Below are positions 1-8,972 of a DNA stretch of 64,000 nt, in pieces. Source of the DNA: Oscillatoriales cyanobacterium (GTDB lineage Bacteria > Cyanobacteriota > Cyanobacteriia > Cyanobacteriales > Laspinemataceae); the NCBI GenBank assembly GCA_011390955.1, contig JAABRM010000011.1, positions 1 through 64,000 of the forward strand, read 5' to 3'. Both the position numbers and the translations under genes were made by a program. How positions within the stretch are numbered: the first letter of the stretch is position 1; each line of letters opens with the position of its first letter. The notes beneath the pieces were generated by a model. That model worked only from the letters and a program-made list of their open reading frames with translations. It searched no databases and was not told the DNA's origin.

Positions 1-2598
1 CGCGATCGCCTGGTCTAATTTTCCTTGGTCGGAGTAGGCAGCACCTCGACCGACGTAAGCATCGGCATTTTCAGGATTAATCCTAATCGCTTGGTTATAA
101 TCCGCGATCGCCTGGTCTAATTTTCCTTGCTTGTAGTAGACAAGACCTCGACCGACGTAACCTAGCCAAGGTTCAGGATTATTTAGCCGCAAAGATTCGT
201 TATAATCCGCGATCGCCTGGTCTAATTTTCCTTGCTTGTAGTAGACATTACCTCGGTTGATGTAAGCAAGGGCATATTCAGGATTAATCTTAATCGCTTG
301 GTTATAATCCGCGATCGCCTGGTCTAATTTTCCTTGCTTGTAGTAGACATTACCTCGGTTATAGTAAGCATCGGCATTTTCAGGATTAATCTTAATCGCT
401 TGGTTATAATCCGCGATCGCCGAGTCTAATTTTCCTTGGTCGGAGTAGGCAGCACCTCGACCGACGTAAGCTTCGGCATATTCAGGATTAATCTTAATTG
501 CTTGGTTATAATCCGCGATCGCCTGGTCTAATTTTCCTTGGTTGTAGTAGGCACTACCTCGGTTGTTGTAAGCAAAAGAATGAGGTTTGATTTCAATTGC
601 CTGGGTATAAGCGGCAGCCGCTTCCTCATATCGCTTTAACTCTCCCAGATAGAAACCTTTTTCCCAATAAAGCACCGCATCCGGTTTTCCCTGTTGGGTA
701 CTAATATCAATAGCCCGGTCTACGGCAGTCACAGCTTCCGAGAACTTCTTTAAAAATGACAATACTAATGCTTTTTGCTGCCATGCGGGATAAAAGTCGG
801 CTCGGTGTTTAATCGCCTGTTCAAAAGAAGCAATAGCCTCTGGATACTTCTCTAAATCCTTCAAAGCCAAACCGCGAGCATACCAAGCCTGATAAAAATC
901 TGGTTTTCGCTGCACTGCTTGGTCAAAAGCCTGCACTGCCGCTTCATATTCAAATATCCGCCAGAGTTGATTGCCATAATTTACCCACTTTCCCTCGTCC
1001 GCGTCTCCCGAAGGCACCGTTGTCGCAAACAAATTCTGCCGGACTTCAGTATTTTCCTGCTCACTCAGCACTGCTACTGGGGTAGTTTCTACCTGCAACC
1101 ACTTCTCCTGCATTCCCAAACGCTTGGCCAAACCCACAAAGGTACTCACCGGCACGCCGAAACTATAACCCAGCAGCACCTCCGCCAACGCATCTCCATC
1201 CGCAGCCGCATGAAAGCCAGTCACTCGTCCTTGACTATCCAACACCGGCCCGCCACTCATCCCCTTATAGGTAATATTGGTATAGACCAACTCATACCCT
1301 TGATTCTCTGGATTTGCCTGACTTTGGGCTAAAGACTCGTCATATCGACCTAATACTGCCCCGCGTTCCTTACTGAAAACCAGTCCCCCAGTCAATAACC
1401 GGCGATTTTCTTGATCGGCAGGCCATCCCGACACAAACACCCAACGCCGTTCCTCTGTGGGTATGCGATAATTTGCCAGAGTTGCCACCGTATATGCTTG
1501 GGGACTGGTAAACTGCACCACTGCCAAGTCCATTGCTTCGCGAGTCTTCACCTCTGTCACCGGATACCGCACCCCGTCCGGTGTCACCACTTGGTAGCTA
1601 TCTTGTCCGCTCACCACATGGGCTGCCGTTGCCACATAATAAGTATTTCCATCTCTAGCCACAATAACTCCCGACCCGTGACTGCCACTTCCCTCAATTT
1701 TCACCGTAATCTTAGCGGCAATAGCATCTACCCTTGCCACCACCCCAGTAAAAGACCTCTGTTCCTCTGCTCCCCCGCTCCTTTGCTCCCCTGCTCCCCC
1801 GCTCCCCTGCTCCCCTGCTCCCCCGCTCCCCCGCTCCCCTGCTCCTCCACTCTCCTGCCCTGCTATTCCCAAAGCCAACTGCACCGGAATGGCCCAACTT
1901 AACCGCCGCATTTCCTCTCGTTGAGCGGCATTAGGTTGCGACCCATCCATAAATGTATAAGCATTGTCCAAAATCGGATAAGCACTCAAACCATTAATCC
2001 CAACCACCTCACCCTGTTGGTTCAGCAACGGCCCGCCACTCATACCGGGAATCACCTCATTGCTATATCCCAACTGATAGCCATCAATCAAAGCGCGAGC
2101 CGAAAATAGAGACAACTGTCCCTCTGTCACCAAAAAATTCCCCGTCTCTTCAGGAAAACCCGCAGCCCACACCGGCTGTCCCACGGATATATTAGTATTA
2201 GCTAACCTAGCCACGGCATAACTCTTGCTACTGCGAAACTGCAATAAAGCCGCATCCAAACCAATCACACTAGACACCAAAGCCTCTTGCGCTTCATAAA
2301 CCTGACCGTCAGGGGTTTCCACTCGATACGGTGCCCCCGCAGTCAGGACATGAGCATTAGTCAACACCGTATAAACCCCGTTTTCCTGGGCAATTAAAAC
2401 CCCCGACCCTCGATTATCCTTAACCAAAACCCGCACTGTAATTGCCCTAGCTGCTTGATACACCGGGTGATTGGAATTAGTCAAAGGCGCTATTTTATCA
2501 GTGACTTGGGCTACCACCGGCTGAGGGGAACTCAACCCCATACCACCGGGCAGAATTAACAAGCCAGTAATAGAAGCGAGGATAGGAAAAAGTTTCAT
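1..2598 (-). CDS. Exported protein with two trypsin-like protease domains and a TPR tail (3' end outside window)
   Basis: The frame is open from the ATG at 2598 to the window edge (866 codons), so the C-terminus is missing. A hydrophobic N-terminal segment (residues 1-30) looks like a signal peptide. The first protease domain has His83 (TNAHVL), Asp115 (GLDAAL) and Ser187 (GMSGGP). The second has His327 (TAAHVV), Asp357 and Ser448 (GMSGGP), so both triads look complete. From about residue 530 onward there are nine or more tetratricopeptide repeats (NQGKLDQAIADYNQAI type), encoded by nearly identical DNA units of about 102 bp. The two protease domains are joined by a Gly/Glu/Ser/Arg-rich linker (residues 247-282) encoded by an octamer DNA repeat. 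The 5' leader is a heptamer array beginning about 6 nt from the ATG, and no Shine-Dalgarno is visible. Likely role: envelope or periplasmic protease with a protein-interaction tail; the substrate is unknown. Confidence 0.85.
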   Translation of the reverse strand, partial: MKLFPILASITGLLILPGGMGLSSPQPVVAQVTDKIAPLTNSNHPVYQAARAITVRVLVKDNRGSGVLIAQENGVYTVLTNAHVLTAGAPYRVETPDGQVYEAQEALVSSVIGLDAALLQFRSSKSYAVARLANTNISVGQPVWAAGFPEETGNFLVTEGQLSLFSARALIDGYQLGYSNEVIPGMSGGPLLNQQGEVVGINGLSAYPILDNAYTFMDGSQPNAAQREEMRRLSWAIPVQLALGIAGQESGGAGERGSGGAGEQGSGGAGEQRSGGAEEQRSFTGVVARVDAIAAKITVKIEGSGSHGSGVIVARDGNTYYVATAAHVVSGQDSYQVVTPDGVRYPVTEVKTREAMDLAVVQFTSPQAYTVATLANYRIPTEERRWVFVSGWPADQENRRLLTGGLVFSKERGAVLGRYDESLAQSQANPENQGYELVYTNITYKGMSGGPVLDSQGRVTGFHAAADGDALAEVLLGYSFGVPVSTFVGLAKRLGMQEKWLQVETTPVAVLSEQENTEVRQNLFATTVPSGDADEGKWVNYGNQLWRIFEYEAAVQAFDQAVQRKPDFYQAWYARGLALKDLEKYPEAIASFEQAIKHRADFYPAWQQKALVLSFLKKFSEAVTAVDRAIDISTQQGKPDAVLYWEKGFYLGELKRYEEAAAAYTQAIEIKPHSFAYNNRGSAYYNQGKLDQAIADYNQAIKINPEYAEAYVGRGAAYSDQGKLDSAIADYNQAIKINPENADAYYNRGNVYYKQGKLDQAIADYNQAIKINPEYALAYINRGNVYYKQGKLDQAIADYNESLRLNNPEPWLGYVGRGLVYYKQGKLDQAIADYNQAIRINPENADAYVGRGAAYSDQGKLDQAIA
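1760..1850. repeat. GC-rich octamer array translated in frame in the TPR protease
   Basis: Degenerate tandem copies of an 8-bp unit (gctcccct on the + strand) run through the linker between the two protease domains of the 1-2598 gene. The reading frame stays open and encodes GGAGEQGS-type residues. The same octamer family lies in intergenic DNA at 5432-5470, 23545-23635, 27100-27207 and 42550-42690, and inside the P-type ATPase gene. Confidence 0.8.
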
Positions 2599-2603
2599 AA
2601 CAT

Positions 2604-2885
2604 TCGTTGTTGGTTGTTGGTTGTTGGTTGTTGGTTGTTGGTTGTTGGTTGGTTGTTGGTTGTTGGTTGTTGGTTGTTGGTTGTTGGTTGCCCCCCCTTG
2701 AAGGGGGGGTTGGGGGGGGTGTTGTTGGTTGTTGGTTGTTGGTTGTTGGTTGTTGGTTGTTGGTTGTTGGTTGTTGGTTGCCCCCCCTTGAAGGGGGGGT
2801 TGGGGGGGTGTTGTTGGTTGTTGTTGGTTGTTGGTTGTTGGTTGTTGGTTGTTGGTTGTTGGTTGTTGGTTGTTGGTTGGTTGTG
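2604..2885. repeat. Heptamer array (TTGTTGG)n with two embedded C/G-rich inserts
   Basis: A nearly pure 7-bp tandem repeat, interrupted twice by the same segment of about 30 bp (cccccccttgaaggggggg and following G run) near 2691 and 2781. It lies directly upstream of the protease ATG at 2598. The long Leu/Val/Gly/Cys/Trp open frames across it are an artefact of the repeat. Confidence 0.9.
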
Positions 2886-2992
2886 GGGGTATAGAAACCG
2901 GGTTTCTGTGGTTGATATCCGCAGTTATCTGTTTATTGCGAATAAGAAACCCGGTTTCTGGGGGTTTCCCTATCCGCTGCCAACCACTATCC

Positions 2993-3118
2993 CTGGTTCC
3001 TAGGCTCTGCCTGGGAACCCCAGTCTAGAGGCTCTGCCTCGTGTATGTGTCAATCATCAACAAGTAACCGGAGGCAGAGCCTCCAAGAAAGCATTCCCAG
3101 GCAGAGCCTGGGAACGAG
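2993..3118. repeat. Dispersed palindromic element, copy 1 (AGGCTCTGCCTGGGAAC family)
   Basis: About 125 bp that opens with ggttcctaggctctgcctgg and ends with caggcagagcctgggaacg, so the ends are inverted relative to each other and each contains the palindrome cccaggcagagcctggg. Other copies lie near 3939-4074, 4625-4760 and 5303-5430. Just upstream (2897-2960) are two copies of the smaller palindrome agaaaccgggtttct, which recurs near 20120, 24105, 31950 and 32125. There is no coding capacity. Confidence 0.85.
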
Positions 3119-3120
3119 AG

Positions 3121-3265
3121 ACAACGAGAGACAAACAACAAACAACAAACAACCACCAACAAACAACCACCAACAATCAACCACCAACAATCAACCACCA
3201 ACAAACAACCACCAACAATCAACCACCAACAAACAACCACCAACAATCAACAAACAACAATTATC
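3121..3265. repeat. Heptamer array (CAACAAA / CACCAAC variants)
   Basis: Tandem 7-bp units built on CAACAAA, CCACCAA and AATCAAC. The array ends a few bases beyond the stop codon of the COP23 gene at 3269, so it forms that gene's 3' flank. Open frames across it are repeat artefacts. Confidence 0.85.
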
Positions 3266-3268
3266 AAA

Positions 3269-3802
3269 TTACTCCACAGGGGCAGTCCGCAAAAACCGCT
3301 CAATATCCACTTGGATATAAACTTGGTCTTCTTGCCCACTTTGACGAAGAGTAGCCCCAGCGCGACCTTTGAGAACATCGTTAAGCTGACGCAACGCCGC
3401 CATAGCATTGTCTTCAGGCCGTAAAGTCAGTAACAAATCTTGACAACTCCCTCCTTCTTCTCTGGCGGTACAGATCGCCCGTTGACCATTTATCGTGCCA
3501 TTGGTCAAATAGCGAATACTGCCATTTCGATAAGCAGTCTGAAATCGCGACGATACCTCTTGACAACGCCGTTCCGGAGTCCATTCCCCACCCCCCAGGG
3601 TAGAAGTCCAACGAACAATAGCAATTTTGCCCCGTTCGGTCCAAGCATAGGTGGTAGGAATTCGTTGATTTGTCGCTTGGTCAAAAGCTGGACGACAAAC
3701 AAACTGTGTTTCGTTAGAGCGATTTTGAGCCATAGCCACGCTGCTAGTAGCTACCAGGGTGGCAGCCGCAGCGATCGTTGCAGCGAATAGTTTAATCTTC
3801 AT
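3269..3802 (-). CDS. COP23 domain-containing exported protein
   Basis: 177 residues. Residues 1-25 form a clear signal peptide ending in SVAMA before QNR, so the product is probably exported. The mature part (FVCRP, PTTYAWTERGKIAIVRW, RRCQEVSSRF, GQRAICTA, CQDLLLTLRPEDNA) matches what I know of the cyanobacterial COP23 family, named after a circadian-oscillating membrane protein; its biochemical role is unknown. Four cysteines in the mature part could form two disulfides. A good -10 box lies at 3833-3838. The gene stands alone with repeat arrays on both sides. Confidence 0.85.
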   Translation of the reverse strand: MKIKLFAATIAAAATLVATSSVAMAQNRSNETQFVCRPAFDQATNQRIPTTYAWTERGKIAIVRWTSTLGGGEWTPERRCQEVSSRFQTAYRNGSIRYLTNGTINGQRAICTAREEGGSCQDLLLTLRPEDNAMAALRQLNDVLKGRAGATLRQSGQEDQVYIQVDIERFLRTAPVE

Positions 3803-3832
3803 GGCTATTTTTTTTTAATAAGTATTCTTTTT

Positions 3833-3838
3833 ATTATA
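3833..3838 (-). promoter_or_regulatory. -10 box of the COP23 gene
   Basis: On the minus strand TATAAT lies about 30 nt upstream of the ATG at 3802. The place where a -35 box would sit (about 3856-3861) is already inside a heptamer repeat array, so no normal -35 is visible. Confidence 0.5.
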
Positions 3839-3847
3839 TACCGATTT

Positions 3848-3930
3848 TTTGTTGGTTGTTTGTTGTTGGTTGTTTGTTGTTGGTTGTTTGTTGTTTGTTG
3901 TTTGTTTGTTGTTGTTGGTTGGTTGTTCGT
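3848..3930. repeat. Heptamer array (GTTGGTT / GTTTGTT variants)
   Basis: 7-bp tandem units upstream of the COP23 gene, starting at the expected -35 position of its promoter. Confidence 0.85.
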
Positions 3931-3938
3931 TTTTTTCC

Positions 3939-5430
3939 CTGGTTCCTAGGCTCTGCCTGGGAACCCCGGTAAGCGAGGCTCTGCAAGAGTGTGTGTGTCA
4001 ACTACCAGCAAGTAACCGGAGGCAGAGCCTCCAAGAAAGCATTCCCAGGCAGAGCCTGGGAACGAGAGGAACGAGAGGATAATTGATAATTGATAATTGA
4101 TAATTGATAATTGATAATTGATAATTAAATAAAATTATCACCAACCACCAACCACCAACCACCAACCACCAACCACCAACGAACAACGAACAACGAACAA
4201 CGAACAACAATCAACAATTAGTCAAGAATTCAAGATATTGTGAAGATTTAATACAATTTTATTGATAATTTTCGCAAAAAGCTTGACGAAGTTATGCGGG
4301 TTGTGTTAAATTAAAAATAGCTAAGTTCTGGGGAATAGTGTGCCTATACGCCAAAAAAACGGCCAAAACCCCGATTATGCGGTAATTAAAGCTCTTTTTT
4401 GCCCTAATTCTCAGCCTAATGTATGACAAATTTTAGGCTAAAGCTGGGCTGACTGGTTTTGCCCCCCTTGACAAATTTGCTGATTTATGCTTTGGGGTAT
4501 TTGAACCACGATAATTGATAATTGATAATTGATAATTGATAATTGATAATTGATAATTAAATAAAATTATCACCAACCACCAACAAACAACAATCAACAA
4601 ACAACAAACAACAACCAACAATTTCTGGTTCCTAGACTCTGCCTGGGAACCCCAGTAAGCGAGGCTCTGCCTCGTGTGTGTGTCAACTACCAGCAAGTAA
4701 CCGGAGGCAGAGCCTCCAAGAAAGCATTCCCAGGCAGAGCCTGGGAACGAGAGGAACGAGAGGATAATTGATAATTGATAATTGATAATTGATAATTGAT
4801 AATTGATAATTAAATAAAATTATCACCAACCACCAACCACCAACCACCAACCACCAACCACCAACGAACAACGAACAACGAACAACGAACAACAATCAAC
4901 AATTAGTCAAGAATTCAAGATATTGTGAAGATTTAATACAATTTTATTGATAATTTTCGCAAAAAGCTTGACGAAGTTATGCGGGTTGTGTTAAATTAAA
5001 AATAGCTAAGTTCTGGGGAATAGTGTGCCTATACGCCAAAAAAACGGCCAAAACCCCGATTATGCGGTAATTAAAGCTCTTTTTTGCCCTAATTCTCAGC
5101 CTAATGTATGACAAATTTTAGGCTAAAGCTGGGCTGACTGGTTTTGCCCCCCTTGACAAATTTGCTGATTTATGCTTTGGGGTATTTGAACCACGATAAT
5201 TGATAATTGATAATTGATAATTGATAATTGATAATTAAATAAAATTATCACCAACCACCAACAAACAACAATCAACAAACAACAAACAACAAACAACAAT
5301 TTCTGGTTCCTAGGCTCTGCCTGGGAACCCCGGTCTAGAGGCTCTGCCTCGTGTGTGTGTCAATTACCAGCAAGTAACCGGAGGCAGAGCCTCCAAGAAA
5401 GCATTCCCAGGCAGAGCCTGGGAACGAGAG
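3939..5430. repeat. Tandem duplication of a ~685-bp non-coding unit plus a third partial copy
   Basis: Unit 1 (about 3939-4624) and unit 2 (about 4625-5302) are almost identical, offset by 685 bp. The next unit starts at 5303 but is cut after its first ~130 bp. Each unit contains, in order: the ~135-bp palindromic element; a GATAATT heptamer array; a CACCAAC/GAACAAC heptamer array; about 290 bp of unique sequence; a second GATAATT array; and a CAACAAA array. The units differ by a few bases and by one heptamer (six versus five GATAATT copies at 4511 and 5196). No protein gene was seen. The unique part has a promoter-like stretch (ttgacg near 4282, taaatt near 4307) with nothing coding downstream. 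Confidence 0.9.
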
Positions 5431-5431
5431 A

Positions 5432-5472
5432 ACTCTGCTCCCCTGCTCCCCTGCTGATGGCGGGCTCCCCTG
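5432..5472. repeat. Short octamer array
   Basis: Copies of ctgctccc with the associated segment ctgatggcggg, adjacent to the third palindromic element and ending just beyond the stop codon of the protease gene at 5480. Confidence 0.7.
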
Positions 5473-5479
5473 CCCTTTC

Positions 5480-6583
5480 TTACTGAGCCGTAACCCTGAT
5501 TGTATAACTGCCGCTTTCCCCTGGTTCAAAGGCGTTGGCAAGTACAAGATAAACTCCGGTCGCAGGTAAAGTGACGGTGATTCTAGCGTTGGGATTGTTA
5601 GGAGAAATGTCATCGTTTTCCGCTAGTTTACTGCCGTCCGGTTTGAGTAAGAATAAGGTGGGGTCAACTTCTTGACTGCTCATTTCTATGGTTACTCGCT
5701 GACCGGCTTTGCCCTCAAATCCGTATATTTTATAGTAGCTATTGTCCGGTAGGGTATTGTCTCCTGAACCTAAGCGTCCGCTAATCGCTTGCCCGTTCAA
5801 AGGTAAGCCTTGAACTTGATTGTTGGCTCGCGGTTGTTGCCGCTGGCTAGAACGAGGGGCATTGTCTTGACCCAGGGCGACTAAAAATGGCTGGAGTCGA
5901 TCGATCGCGATCGCTAAACTAATCCCAATATTGCCCATACCTTCATAGGTAACAATTTCAGTATTCACCCCAATGACTTCTCCCTGAGAATTCAACAATG
6001 GCCCGCCAGAATTTCCCGGATTAGTTGGGGCATCATGTTGAATTAAACCGCGTCGAGTATCAACTCGACTAACTACCCCGGCAGTAAAACTATTTTGAAA
6101 TTCTGCACTAAAAGGAGATCCGATCGCATAAGCGGACTGTCCGACTCTAATCGATCCAGCATTCGCTAAAGGCAGAGTAGGTAAATTACTAGCCCCGCGA
6201 ATTTTTACTGCTGCCAAATCCAAGCCATTTTCAGCAAATCCCACAATATCCGCTGATACTTTCTGTTCATTAGCCAAAACAATTGTCACCGGAGAAGTGG
6301 CACCTCGTAATACGTGCTCGTTGGTAATAATTAACCCATCGCTGCTCACAATAAAACCGCTACCGGAACTGCGATTAGTTTGAATCATTACTACAGCGGG
6401 ACTGGCTTGTTCATAGATTCTAATTTGTTCTTGTTCCGCGCTATTTTGGGCTAGATTTTGTGCTATAATATCCGTAGGCGAATGATTGGCTTTTGCTACA
6501 GTTTTATCCGCAGCGATCGCGGTAAAAGTTAACCCGAAATAGGGTAAAGTTGCTATTATTAATAGACTAATTTTGTTCCACAT
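5480..6583 (-). CDS. HhoA/HtrA-like exported serine protease with a C-terminal PPC domain
   Basis: 367 residues from the ATG at 6583. The frame is open 40 codons further upstream, but that part is arginine-rich repeat DNA, and the hydrophobic signal peptide starts at MWNKISLLII. The trypsin-like domain covers residues 55-235 with His90 (TNEHVL), Asp122 (GLDLAA) and Ser192 (NPGNSGGP). There is no PDZ domain. Instead residues 265-367 resemble a bacterial pre-peptidase C-terminal (PPC) domain (TLPDNSYYKIYGFEGKAGQ, DPTLFLLKPDG, GESGSYTIRV). HtrA-type proteases handle damaged envelope proteins; the PPC domain is common in secreted proteases. The gene is 120 bp downstream of cobT on the same strand, but a repeat lies between them. 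Confidence 0.87.
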   Translation of the reverse strand: MWNKISLLIIATLPYFGLTFTAIAADKTVAKANHSPTDIIAQNLAQNSAEQEQIRIYEQASPAVVMIQTNRSSGSGFIVSSDGLIITNEHVLRGATSPVTIVLANEQKVSADIVGFAENGLDLAAVKIRGASNLPTLPLANAGSIRVGQSAYAIGSPFSAEFQNSFTAGVVSRVDTRRGLIQHDAPTNPGNSGGPLLNSQGEVIGVNTEIVTYEGMGNIGISLAIAIDRLQPFLVALGQDNAPRSSQRQQPRANNQVQGLPLNGQAISGRLGSGDNTLPDNSYYKIYGFEGKAGQRVTIEMSSQEVDPTLFLLKPDGSKLAENDDISPNNPNARITVTLPATGVYLVLANAFEPGESGSYTIRVTAQ

Positions 6584-6602
6584 AATTTTAGTGATTGGTA
6601 AT

Positions 6603-6675
6603 TGCCGTAGGGACACGGCATTGTTGTAGGGACACGGCATTGCCGTAGGGACACGGCGAAAGCCCGTGTCCCTAC
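6603..6675. repeat. Triple direct repeat GTAGGGACACGGCA with inverted end
   Basis: Three copies of gtagggacacggca(ttg) followed by the inverted form gcccgtgtccctac, so the whole can fold into a hairpin. It lies between cobT and the protease start codon. Confidence 0.8.
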
Positions 6676-6703
6676 GATGATGATTGCAATTATGCCAATG
6701 CAA

Positions 6704-7822
6704 TTAATCCCCGGCATAGCGATCGAGCAAATTTTCGATTAACTCCAGGATATAAGCTTGCTCCCAGTTTTGCCAAAGATGGGCTGCGATCGCACAAGCA
6801 CCCGCTGCCACCCCTTCCTTAACAAATCCCCGTTCATAAGCTTGCAATTGGGGATAACGAGACTGGGCAAAACTGAGCTTAGTCGCCAATAACGGTACAT
6901 TGCCCACCAACTCAGCTAACCCGACGGTATCTCCGGTGGGGTCTTCGGCCACCCAACGGGTAGTCCCCACCACAATATTTTCTGGTTGCCAAGACAGACG
7001 ATAAGTACGGGCGATCGCCTCAGCCAAGGCATAAACCGCCAGCATTTGCGTTCCCCCGGCCAACATTACCCCCCCATAACGACTAGCGGCGATCGCCATA
7101 CCAGCCACAGCCACTTGCATGGGATCGCCCACCGCTGCCACCACCCGTAAGGGATCGGCACCACCACCAAATTCCCCTAGACCCGACAGTTGCCAACCTT
7201 GCTCAACAACTTGTAACTTGCGATCGTGATTGCAATGGGGGTGACTGCTATTCACCTTACCCGCAGCCGCAAAGCCCAACCCCAATAAAACCCCCAAAGC
7301 GGTAGTAGTACCGCCAACCACACATTCCCCCAAAATCACATAGTGACGCCCTTCCGCACTGGTAAAATCAGAACCACTCAGTTCCCTGCCCCACTCCAGA
7401 CCCAGACTCAATAAATGATTCACCGTAGCCAAAGACAAAGCCTTGCCGGTACTCACACAAGCGGCAGGAGTGCCACCGAGGTCAATATGCGGCACTGGTG
7501 GGGCTAATGGTAAACCGGCATTAAAAATATAGACGGGCATTTGGGTAGCTGCCACCACAGCGCGAGAAATCACCACGGGAGAGACTCCCCCGTCTAGGGG
7601 GGGCAAGGGATACTTAGGATTAGCCCGTAGCCCGTAATATAAAAACTCCGCATCAGCGATCGCGGTAAAGCGGCGATCGGCGGGAGTTGCTCCTGCTGCG
7701 GAAATTCCTGGTTTTAAGCCCGTCTCCGTAAAGCCCAACACGCAAGCCAAAACTGGGGGACAATGGCGATAAGCCTCTAACCATTTTTTGGCTTTTTCCT
7801 TCTCGGTATAAACTCTAATCAT
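6704..7822 (-). CDS. cobT: Nicotinate-nucleotide--dimethylbenzimidazole phosphoribosyltransferase family protein (CobT-like)
   Basis: 372 residues, matching the cyanobacterial/archaeal branch of the CobT family, whose canonical members transfer phosphoribose from nicotinate mononucleotide to the lower-ligand base in cobalamin (or pseudocobalamin) assembly. Family-like segments are GCLGFTETGL-type (here VLGFTETGLKPGISAAGATP), HIDLGGTPAACVSTG, LGECVVGGTTTALGVLLG and GVMLAGGTQMLAVYAL. Start ATG at 7822. A DUF2232 gene lies 32 bp upstream on the same strand, so the two are probably cotranscribed. No cobalamin riboswitch was seen upstream. The exact base used cannot be told from the sequence. Confidence 0.85.
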   Translation of the reverse strand: MIRVYTEKEKAKKWLEAYRHCPPVLACVLGFTETGLKPGISAAGATPADRRFTAIADAEFLYYGLRANPKYPLPPLDGGVSPVVISRAVVAATQMPVYIFNAGLPLAPPVPHIDLGGTPAACVSTGKALSLATVNHLLSLGLEWGRELSGSDFTSAEGRHYVILGECVVGGTTTALGVLLGLGFAAAGKVNSSHPHCNHDRKLQVVEQGWQLSGLGEFGGGADPLRVVAAVGDPMQVAVAGMAIAASRYGGVMLAGGTQMLAVYALAEAIARTYRLSWQPENIVVGTTRWVAEDPTGDTVGLAELVGNVPLLATKLSFAQSRYPQLQAYERGFVKEGVAAGACAIAAHLWQNWEQAYILELIENLLDRYAGD

Positions 7823-7854
7823 CAGTTCATTTGGTTTATTTATCTAACTATCGC

Positions 7855-8640
7855 CTACTCTTCATCTAACAAAGCTTGCACCCAATTTGGTGGAGCAGGA
7901 ATTGGATTGCCCAACTTTTCCAACAGCAACGATGCAGCTAAATGAACCGCAAACAGATAAATCAAATTATTCAGCATCACCATAAACACTGCCAAAGCTT
8001 GAATCACATATAAATTGGGCTGTATCAATAAACCCAAGCGCAGAAAAATCCAGTCTGCCAATTGGGTCATTTGAGTAGTCAAATAAATCCATAAATCTTC
8101 CCCTAATAAAACAGAGAGCAACCAAATCCGAAAAAAGAAGCCAAAAGAACCGACCAAAGTGCCCATCCAAACAGAAACCCCCCAGGTGGCAGCCTTGCGC
8201 CACAACCAACCCAGCAAAACCCCTAATAATCCATAAGGCATGACAAATAAAATACTACGAGTTGGTCCCATCAACACTGAGAGTAACAGTCCTGTCACCA
8301 ACGCGGACATCCAAGCCGATCGCTGGCCCCAACGCAAATAGACCAAAGCAATAGGAATGGGGAAAAAGATGCGTAACACCGGACCGAAGGGAAAATAGTA
8401 ATTAATCAGCCAAATCAAACTAGAGGTGCTGGCCAAAAAAGCGGTTTCCACCATACTTAAAGGGGCTGGACTTTTTGTGCCTGACCGTGGGGTAAATTGA
8501 CTGCCGGGGTCAACAGAAAGCCCACCAACGCTACCCGGATGAGACTGAGGAGCATTAGTGGGAATAGAGTTAGAGATATGTTCCCGTTCTGGGGAATCGG
8601 CATCACCGGAGGTTTTGCCATCGTCAGGAGAATTAATCAT
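7855..8640 (-). CDS. DUF2232 multi-spanning membrane protein
   Basis: 261 residues from the ATG at 8640; the frame extends 14 codons upstream to a TTG, but the ATG is preferred. Residues 1-75 are hydrophilic and rich in Ser/Pro/Gly. After that come about six hydrophobic segments (SLIWLINYYFPFGPVLRIFF, VTGLLLSVLMG, SILFVMPYGLLGVLLGWLW, LVGSFGFFFRIWLLSVLLG, VIQALAVFMVMLNNLIYLFA and others), with the motif FPIPIALVYLRWGQRSAW typical of DUF2232 proteins. The function is unknown; the shape resembles small-molecule transporter components. Upstream of cobT in a likely two-gene operon. Confidence 0.75.
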   Translation of the reverse strand: MINSPDDGKTSGDADSPEREHISNSIPTNAPQSHPGSVGGLSVDPGSQFTPRSGTKSPAPLSMVETAFLASTSSLIWLINYYFPFGPVLRIFFPIPIALVYLRWGQRSAWMSALVTGLLLSVLMGPTRSILFVMPYGLLGVLLGWLWRKAATWGVSVWMGTLVGSFGFFFRIWLLSVLLGEDLWIYLTTQMTQLADWIFLRLGLLIQPNLYVIQALAVFMVMLNNLIYLFAVHLAASLLLEKLGNPIPAPPNWVQALLDEE

Positions 8641-8883
8641 GCAAACAATCACGCAAAAACAGCGAGCAAAAGCAGCGAGCAATTAAAGGGATAAGCCAAC
8701 AGAAAACCCAAGAAAAAACCTGTGAAAAAGATGGCAAAAAACCAATATAAATTCTTGACAATTATATCATAATCGGCGATAAATTGTCAAGAAAAAACCG
8801 AAAAAAATCCTTGAAAATATTTCAAATCTATCAGATTATCAAGATACAGCGCGTTCATAAATAATCTGATTTGCTCTCAAAGT

Positions 8884-8906
8884 CCCTCTCCCTTTTTGGG
8901 AGAGGG
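8884..8906. other. Perfect hairpin CCCTCTCCC-TTTTT-GGGAGAGGG
   Basis: Nine-base-pair perfect stem with a 5-nt loop, 67 bp beyond the stop codon of the universal stress protein gene. There is no T run on the minus strand, so it may be a dispersed repeat rather than a terminator. Confidence 0.6.
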
Positions 8907-8972
8907 GTAGGGGTGAGGGCTTTAAAGTCCTATGCTAATCTATGTTAATTGACTGGTGAACAAGCTGTAATA

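Noticed and set aside
919-2109. Plus-strand frames over the TPR protease
   Set aside because: They are shadows of the minus-strand gene, which has two complete catalytic triads and TPRs.
2604-2885. Possible CRISPR array
   Set aside because: The units are 7 bp long with no spacers; no cas gene is present in the window.
2607-3246. Long open frames rich in Leu/Val/Gly/Cys/Trp (and Asn/Gln/Thr/Pro on the other strand)
   Set aside because: They are translations of pure heptamer arrays in every frame; the same 'proteins' recur at 3849, 4433, 4683, 23537 and 52861.
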